Source: JBBDST01 sp040904765
GTDB taxonomy: Bacteria; Actinomycetota; Nitriliruptoria; Nitriliruptorales; Nitriliruptoraceae
Length of the DNA stretch: 64,000 nt
Reading direction: 5' to 3'
Assembly (NCBI GenBank): GCA_040904765.1
Contig: JBBDST010000026.1
Coordinates: 62,001-126,000, forward strand
The position numbers were made by a program, and so were the translations under genes. Under the pieces are notes generated by a model. The model saw nothing but the letters and a program-made list of their open reading frames with translations. It made no database searches and was not told the DNA's origin. Of this stretch, positions 61,178 through 64,000 are shown one piece after another; the first letter of the stretch is position 1, and the number at the start of each line of letters is the position of its first letter.

Positions 61178-62251
61178 ATGACAGCAGAGCACAATTATCG
61201 CATTGCAAGCATTCCTGGCGACGGGGTCGGTAAAGAAGTAGTCGCCGCAGGACGTGCAGTTCTTGATGCGTTAGCGGATCGCTCCGGTGGTGCTTTTCAA
61301 CTGGACTGGCAAGAGTTTCCGTGGGGGAGCGACTACTACCACGAAACAGGCGAGATGATGCCAGCTGATGGCATCGCGCAGGTGTCACAGTTCGACGCGA
61401 TCTATTTCGGTGCGGTCGGCTGGCCAACGGTGCCCGACCACGTGTCGCTGTGGGGTCTACGCCTGGCGTTATGCCAAGGGCTTGACCAGTGGGCCAACGT
61501 AAGGCCAGTGTCATTTCTGCCGGGCATCACCCCCAAAGTGCGCACCGCATCACAAGAACTCGACTGGGTTGTGGTGCGCGAAAACAGTGAAGGCGAATAT
61601 TCAGGCATTGGTGGTCGCAACTTTGCTGGCCGCGCCGACCAGCGTGAAATCGCGATCGAAACGGCCGTGTTCACGTCGTATGGGTGTGAACGCATCATGC
61701 GTTTCGCGTTTGATCTGGCCCGTACCCGTTCGGTAAAAAAAGTCACCAGTGTCACCAAAAGCAACGCGCAACGCCACGGCATGGTGATGTGGGATCAGAT
61801 TTTCGTCGAAGTTGCCGCCGACTATCCAGACGTCGCAACCGAAAGTGTGCTGGTTGACGCGATGGCGGCCCGTTTCGTGCTGGCACCAGAATCGCTGTCC
61901 GTTGTGGTGGCCTCAAACCTGTTTGCCGACATCCTTTCAGATCTTGGTAGCGCTATGGCCGGCAGTTTGGGTCTGGCAGCCAGCGCCAACCTAAATCCTG
62001 AAGGCCGTACCCCAAGCATGTTTGAGCCGGTGCACGGCTCGGCACCTGATATCGCCGGCAAAGGACTGGCCAATCCGGTTGGGGCGTTTGGTAGTGCCGT
62101 GTTGATGCTTGAGCATCTGGGATTGAAGCATTACGCCGATCAGTTGGATAAGGCCGTGCGGGCCGTCTCACATGCCGGCATCATGACCCGTGACGTTGGC
62201 GGCACTGCCATCACCGATGAGGTTGTGGCTGCGGTGATCGCCCAACTGTAA
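61178..62251 (+). CDS. Tartrate/D-malate (isopropylmalate-type) dehydrogenase
   Basis: A 357-residue NAD-dependent beta-decarboxylating dehydrogenase with IPGDGVGKE, RENSEGEYSGIGG, VTKSNAQRHGM, SNLFADILSDLG and the NAD-site EPVHGSAPDIAGKGLANPVGA. The NAANLNPEG-type ASANLNPEGRTPSMF region fits tartrate dehydrogenase/DmlA rather than LeuB. It would turn D-malate to pyruvate or tartrate to oxaloglycolate/hydroxypyruvate. ATG 61178 has AAGGGG upstream, 77 nt after the permease, so it is likely in the same operon. Confidence 0.9.
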   Translation: MTAEHNYRIASIPGDGVGKEVVAAGRAVLDALADRSGGAFQLDWQEFPWGSDYYHETGEMMPADGIAQVSQFDAIYFGAVGWPTVPDHVSLWGLRLALCQGLDQWANVRPVSFLPGITPKVRTASQELDWVVVRENSEGEYSGIGGRNFAGRADQREIAIETAVFTSYGCERIMRFAFDLARTRSVKKVTSVTKSNAQRHGMVMWDQIFVEVAADYPDVATESVLVDAMAARFVLAPESLSVVVASNLFADILSDLGSAMAGSLGLAASANLNPEGRTPSMFEPVHGSAPDIAGKGLANPVGAFGSAVLMLEHLGLKHYADQLDKAVRAVSHAGIMTRDVGGTAITDEVVAAVIAQL

Positions 62252-62800
62252 CGCGTACTGGCGTGGGGCATTTGAACGCCTTTGCGCGATGTGGCCGGCG
62301 TGATCGCCACGAGTCTGTTTGAATGTCAAGGTGGCTCGTATCGTTGCAGCACGGGGCGTGATTTGTCCGTTTGTCGTGTCGGTTCTGACTGACCTGACAA
62401 ATGCGGTGTTGGTCGCTATCGATTTACAACAAATCGATGTCAGGCAGGTTGATCGTTGGGATAGCAAACTCGATCTGTTCATACAGATCGAAACGATCGG
62501 ATGCTGCTTAATCTTGGTGTGAAATGCTGGTGGGCTTGTCCAGTTTGGTCGATTTGCTCCACGGTTGCTGCATCATGCGGGCTGTGTCATCACACGGTAG
62601 GTGCAACGCGAAAAAGCCGCCCGCGGGTTACGGGATCGTGCCAGAAGATGTTTTTGGTTCCGTGGCGGGAGCTGTGGTGAACACTGTCGATTAGTTCGCA
62701 CCGCACCGGGTGAACTTGGCGAGGCCTGATTGGGACGTGCTGCTGGCGGCTAACAAGACTTTTTGCAGCATAGGCATTGGTAGTCACATTGCGTGCGTGC
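62252..62800. other. Gene-poor stretch with two hairpins
   Basis: No convincing gene. Two perfect inverted repeats stand out: 62418-62438 (8-bp stem, 5-nt loop; flanked by CCTGAC ... GTCAGG, which could extend the fold) and 62471-62490 (8-bp stem, TCAT loop). A 65-codon minus-strand frame (62590-62787, GTG start, no ribosome site, 13 nt after the next gene's stop) is weak. The local composition is less regular than in neighbouring genes. Confidence 0.4.
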
Positions 62801-63835
62801 TTAAGGCGCGTCAGGGTGATCGAAAGATGGCGTATCGCGAGGGGATGTGACCACCTTCTGATCGGCAGATGGAGCCGAGGACGCTAAATCCTTAAGTGTT
62901 GTAGCGATGTTTCGTGCCCATGTTTGTATCTGTTGCGTGTCTCGCCAGTCGCCGGACCGTCGCTGGGCAACGGCTCGCGTAAATGGTCCCCCAACGTGGC
63001 GTTTGAGTCTGCCGCCGAAAGTTATGTGCCCGTTTGCGCGTAACGCATGGATCGCCCAGTTCACAGACGGCACCGGTTGGATCGTGCGGCGTGATGGGGA
63101 GTTGTCGAGAGGCCCGCAGCTAAAGAGCCAGACCGGGCGTGATACGAGAACGTCACGGTGGCGTCTGACAAAGCTGCGTGCGTGGCGATGCCAGCGGTTG
63201 ATGTACAGCGCACCGCCCAGCACGACCGCGTCGTAGCCGGTGACGTTCTCTACCGTGGCGGCGTTACGTACATCGGTCTGGATTCCTTCTTCGCGCAAGA
63301 CTGCGGCGATCAGTTCAGCAATCTCGGTGGTGGCGTTTTGTTTGGATCCGAATGCGATGAGAACATGCAGGGTGTTGGCGTTGTTGCTGGGTCTTATTGG
63401 GCGTGCTCCGTAGGGCAAGGGTTGTAATGCCAGTCGAGCAAGCAGGATCATCTGAGTTGCCTGGAGCAGTGCCAAGGTGACGCCCCACTGCTCGTAGCTT
63501 GGCTCGCGAACGCGAGCAAGATCGATGTACATCATTAAAGCAGTGGCGTGGGCGGCGGCGGCGATACCCCAAGCAGTGCGCCAGTCAACTTTGACGACCA
63601 GCGTGGCGAGAATCAAGTGTCCGGCAGCCGCGGGTAGTGCGAACGCTAACTGCTTCATTTGGGTGTGCGCTGACGTGGATAAAACTTCGATGAGGTTGAG
63701 TGCGATAAGCATGTAAATGATCGCCGAGGCAACTGCCAACGCCGCGAGAGCCTGTCGGATTCGTAGCCTCGTCTGAGCTCTACGGTGGAGATGATTCCCC
63801 GGCCGTGTCGACATCTTCGTTCCGAGTCGTCGCAT
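62801..63835 (-). CDS. Fusion of a four-helix membrane domain and a flavodoxin domain
   Basis: A 344-residue protein. Residues ~30-138 hold four hydrophobic segments (30-49, 63-83, 88-107, 117-138). Residues ~159-290 match the Flavodoxin_5 (HemG-like) domain: LIAFGSKQNATTEIAELIA, GYDAVVLGGALYINRWHRHARSFVRRH and VWLFSCGPLDNSPSRR. The FMN-binding SKXXATXXIA loop is present. Such flavodoxins are usually soluble; here it is tethered to the membrane. TATAAG (minus strand, 63871-63866) with TCGACC 17 nt upstream is a likely promoter. Confidence 0.75.
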   Translation of the reverse strand: MRRLGTKMSTRPGNHLHRRAQTRLRIRQALAALAVASAIIYMLIALNLIEVLSTSAHTQMKQLAFALPAAAGHLILATLVVKVDWRTAWGIAAAAHATALMMYIDLARVREPSYEQWGVTLALLQATQMILLARLALQPLPYGARPIRPSNNANTLHVLIAFGSKQNATTEIAELIAAVLREEGIQTDVRNAATVENVTGYDAVVLGGALYINRWHRHARSFVRRHRDVLVSRPVWLFSCGPLDNSPSRRTIQPVPSVNWAIHALRANGHITFGGRLKRHVGGPFTRAVAQRRSGDWRDTQQIQTWARNIATTLKDLASSAPSADQKVVTSPRDTPSFDHPDAP

Positions 63836-63867
63836 CGCCTATTTCGCCTAGGCGCGGATTAGCCATC

Positions 63868-63999
63868 TTATAGGGGCCTTTTACTTTTGGTCGAGAGGAT
63901 CAAGGCCTCCTTGCGCGCTGTGAAGATTTTTGGGTCGATCACAGGGCCGAGCATTACCTCGGCCTGGTGGTTCTGACGGTCCTTGACCAAGCAAACGCG
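63868..63999 (-). CDS. Possible C-terminal end of a gene entering from the right edge
   Basis: A minus-strand frame open to the edge (43 residues, ending IDPKIFTARKEALILS...KRPL then TAA at 63868). It looks protein-like but cannot be identified, and its stop lies in the proposed promoter of the flavodoxin-fusion gene. Low confidence. Confidence 0.3.
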   Translation of the reverse strand, partial: RVCLVKDRQNHQAEVMLGPVIDPKIFTARKEALILSTKSKRPL

Positions 64000-64000
64000 T

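Noticed and set aside
62590..62787. 65-codon minus-strand frame in the gene-poor stretch
   Set aside because: No ribosome site, no recognisable motif and unusual composition; kept only as a note.
1..64000. CRISPR arrays, insertion sequences, integrases, rRNA genes
   Set aside because: No regularly spaced direct repeats, transposase or recombinase motifs, or rRNA-like sequence was seen on reading both strands.

Overview
The window looks like a chromosomal segment of a high-G+C actinobacterium (mid to upper 50s percent G+C by eye), most likely of the class Acidimicrobiia. That placement is an inference from gene content: actinobacterial families of unknown function (DUF3151, DUF3090, the SCO1664 family, a DUF4916/NUDIX-like protein), an actinobacterial holin-X protein, and a housekeeping gene order matching mycobacteria. 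I saw no transposase, integrase, CRISPR array or rRNA. Genes are tightly packed with many 1-4 nt stop/start overlaps.

The backbone is the conserved block comEC (partial, left edge) - holA - rpsT - lepA - hemW - hrcA - dnaJ - rsmE - phoH - ybeY - corC-like - cdd - era - recO - uppS - glyS - dnaG. Blocks of other genes are inserted. Between comEC and holA (1.4-8.4 kb, minus strand) is a branched-chain-amino-acid-type ABC importer operon (livF, livG, an acyl-CoA ligase, livH, livM, substrate-binding lipoprotein). Between hemW and hrcA (13.6-27.7 kb) are an FAD-linked oxidase, a NUDIX-like protein, a PEBP protein, a large SNF2 helicase with a small basic partner, a TauE-type exporter, a fused double-domain phosphofructokinase, a gamma-carbonic-anhydrase-like protein, a DUF2203 protein, and an operon of holin-X, small membrane protein, J-domain protein and RNase R/II-like exonuclease.

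Between era and recO (35-37.5 kb) is the actinobacterial trio of histidine phosphatase, DUF3090 and SCO1664 proteins, preceded by a small unknown gene. Between uppS and glyS (39-44.2 kb, minus strand) are a thioesterase, deoC, an NfeD-type membrane protease, flotillin-like FloA, a small unknown gene and a CoA-pyrophosphatase-like NUDIX gene. Between glyS and dnaG are a small membrane protein, manA, an M61 peptidase and a DUF3151 gene.

After dnaG (51.4 kb onward) the content is accessory: a protein with a predicted HTH and a degenerate LAGLIDADG-like core, a zinc-independent MDR reductase, a CPA2 antiporter, tRNA-Asn, a DsbA-fold protein, an MTH1187 thiamine-binding-type protein, an acyl-CoA dehydrogenase, and a PhnD/PhnC/PhnE-type importer followed by a tartrate/D-malate dehydrogenase. 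The importer has a long structured leader ending in a strong terminator. A noncoding stretch with two hairpins and a membrane-flavodoxin fusion gene close the window.

The most distinctive signals are the attenuator-like leader at 58.4-58.6 kb, the phosphofructokinase with a catalytically degenerate second half, the HTH/LAGLIDADG-like protein after dnaG, the membrane-flavodoxin fusion, and a recurrent TACGCT/TAGNNT hexamer upstream of many transcription units that is a good candidate for the local -10 box.
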